DNA from: Phycisphaerae bacterium
Lineage (GTDB): Bacteria; Planctomycetota; Phycisphaerae; Sedimentisphaerales; Anaerobacaceae
Assembly (NCBI GenBank): GCA_030667885.1
Contig: DAOUVA010000283.1
Span: forward strand, 1-6,219
Direction of reading: 5' to 3'
Length of the DNA: 6,219 bases
Below the pieces are notes generated by a model. The model was not told the DNA's origin and did no database searches. It was given only the letters and a program-made list of their open reading frames with translations. Positions 5,995 to 6,219 of this stretch are shown here, piece by piece. A program made the translations under genes and the position numbers. How positions within the stretch are numbered: position 1 is the first letter of the stretch; every line of letters starts with the position of its first letter.

Positions 5995-6219
5995 GGTTGG
6001 TAATTACCCTAAGGATTTTCCGTTTCGCTTCAATATTGACTATTCAGTGAGGGGGAAAAAAGTCGTCCCTCTATAATTAGAGGAGTGTGCAGTTTTGAAC
6101 CGAAAATTTGGCTATTTTTTTTGGCTTTTTGCTCGTAAGTTGTTTTTATTAAAGGAGATAAAAATTTTGGAAATATTTTATTTTTGTTTTTAGGTGTGAG
6201 CGTTTTTGAACGAAAACAC
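5995..6219. other. AT-rich intergenic tract with small hairpins and a direct repeat, no gene seen
   Basis: No reading frame here looks coding. It holds a 6-bp hairpin CCTCTA-TAAT-TAGAGG (6068-6083), and the same CCCTC (6067-6071) could instead pair with GAGGG (6049-6053). A partial direct repeat, GTGTG...TTTTGAAC(C)GAAAA, occurs at 6085-6106 and 6195-6216. AAAGGAG at 6151-6157 is a good Shine-Dalgarno match, but it is followed only by a TTG-initiated run of eight codons to a stop at 6191-6193. The tract looks like a leader or repeat edge continuing past the right end. Confidence 0.4.

Noticed and set aside
6037..6077. Promoter from TTGACT (6036-6041) with TATAAT (6072-6077)
   Set aside because: The spacing is 30 bases, and the hexamer at the correct distance from TATAAT is G-rich and not a -35.

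Overview
The window looks like chromosomal DNA of a Planctomycetota bacterium, most likely Phycisphaerae (Sedimentisphaerales-like). Three things suggest this: the gene style, a membrane-anchored coiled-coil/BRCT-like protein of a type I associate with planctomycetes, and the interspersed repeat upstream of nnrE, whose translated form (NKANFRNDKMNIN, NKPNSKPIKPKTNP, PELVEG) resembles repeats I recall from Phycisphaerae genomes. The lineage is inference from memory; no search was run.

Layout. Positions 1-2319 hold three minus-strand genes, read right to left: a UbiA-family polyprenyl-phosphate phosphoribosyltransferase (2319-1423), an RluB-type rRNA pseudouridine synthase (1388-669), and the start of a membrane-anchored SGNH-hydrolase-like protein (576-1) that runs off the left edge. 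A divergent intergenic region (2320-2505) contains a 10-bp dyad. On the plus strand follow a HAD phosphatase (2506-3216) and, behind its own near-consensus sigma-70 promoter, a 487-residue membrane-anchored coiled-coil protein ending in a BRCT-like domain (3403-4866). Convergent to it lies a stand-alone NAD(P)H-hydrate epimerase, nnrE (minus, about 5610-4900). Its upstream DNA (5611-5994) is repeat-derived but stays open in the nnrE frame. The last 225 bases are AT-rich and hold no gene I can support, only small hairpins and a direct repeat.

How the genes may work together. UbiA and HAD are divergent neighbours and could act in sequence on a polyprenyl-phosphate sugar (transfer, then dephosphorylation), supplying a cell-surface glycan. 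The RluB and NnrE genes are housekeeping (ribosome modification and repair of hydrated NAD(P)H). The most unusual gene is the BRCT-like protein: its predicted topology puts the coiled coil, a beta-rich module, a calcium-type loop and the BRCT-like fold outside the cytoplasm. I saw no tRNA, rRNA, CRISPR array, insertion sequence or phage gene.
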